The notes below the pieces were generated by a model. That model saw only the letters and a program-made list of their open reading frames with translations. It searched no databases and had not been told where the DNA came from. Shown one piece after another: positions 63,398 through 64,000 of a stretch of 64,000 nucleotides of DNA. Source of the DNA: Tanypteryx hageni (taxonomy: Eukaryota; Arthropoda; Insecta; Odonata; Petaluridae); assembly GCA_028673005.1 (NCBI GenBank), contig CM054117.1, positions 50,795,370-50,859,369 on the forward strand, read 5' to 3'. Position numbers and translations under genes: made by a program. Each line of letters starts with the position of its first letter. Positions within the stretch are counted from its first letter, which is position 1.

Positions 63398-64000
63398 CTA
63401 AAAGAAATGTTGTATTAGATGATTGGATATAGGATCTTAAATATTAAAAAACATTATCTATTGCACTAAATCATTACGTCCAATGTAGTACTAATTATGC
63501 TATAAGGGTAAGTTTAATTTGAAATTAATACAAATTTTTACTTAGTTTCAGAGATAAACAAACAACCTACGGAATGCAATCTTTTGAGTCATTTATTTCA
63601 TGTGAATTCGTTAATGATGTATTTCAGTTTTTACACGTTGGAAAATTTACAAGTATTAGAGAAATGCAAAAGAGAATCTTAATTATCATTCTTTTAACAA
63701 ACATGTTTTTGTCTTTGCGTGGACTTCATAGAGCTACCAACTTTTTATTTTAAAAATAACTTTTTATTTATGAGCGTTTCTTTTTTTTTAAGAAAAAACT
63801 CCAAGAATATTCATTATAATAAGTTTCTATAAGTAATCAAACTTTAAAGTTCAATTACTGCAATTTTAATTAATACGTCAACTTCATATCATTATATATC
63901 AACGTTTCTTACAGAGGAGGAGGAGGATACTAATGTTTAGGCACTTCCAGATGAGCTGGAGATTCGAAATTTTTTTCTTAGGTGGGATTTTGTGCAAAAC
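63398..64000. other. Upstream part of the HECTD2 locus, no exon confirmed
   Basis: AT-rich sequence. At 63,902-63,925 a TTCTTACAG/GAGGAGGAGG stretch could be a plus-strand acceptor or a minus-strand donor (CTCT|gtaaga), but neither joins to a supported exon. Confidence 0.35.

Overview
This window is eukaryotic nuclear DNA. It is AT-rich and transposon-rich, with spliced host genes, long introns and many microsatellites, and nothing prokaryotic. The transposon mix (RTE-type and CR1/L2/Jockey-type LINEs, a Penelope-like element, hAT, Tigger/pogo and piggyBac remnants, MITEs and a tRNA-derived SINE), together with the host protein sequence, points to an arthropod, most likely an insect. I cannot name the species.

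The main host gene is on the minus strand from about 63.4 kb down to 31.8 kb. It is a HECTD2-type HECT E3 ubiquitin ligase. I could place fifteen coding exons whose splice sites and reading phases agree; together they give a 922-residue model ending at the true stop. The 5' end of the gene lies beyond the right edge. One intron of about 18 kb (43.9 to 62.0 kb) is packed with transposons, including an RTE LINE with an uninterrupted reading frame. The last intron (32.2 to 34.9 kb) holds a decayed LINE on the opposite strand.

Downstream of HECTD2 on the same strand lies a small unidentified three-exon gene (28.3 to 25.2 kb) starting in a CpG-rich patch. Its two possible reading frames differ by a 2-nt shift of one splice acceptor. 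At 16.2 to 16.65 kb there are two likely plus-strand exons, probably 5'UTR or noncoding.

The left part (1 to 20 kb) is almost wholly transposon relics: a MITE family (family A), hAT ends and remnants with target-site duplications, a tandemly duplicated repeat, a Tigger remnant, two opposed hAT remnants, a Penelope-like element with inverted terminal repeats, and a piggyBac remnant between inverted repeats. From 20 to 25 kb the sequence is AT-rich with no recognisable gene. The right part (44 to 64 kb) is intronic to HECTD2 apart from two exons near 62 to 63.4 kb, and carries more copies of the same repeat families.
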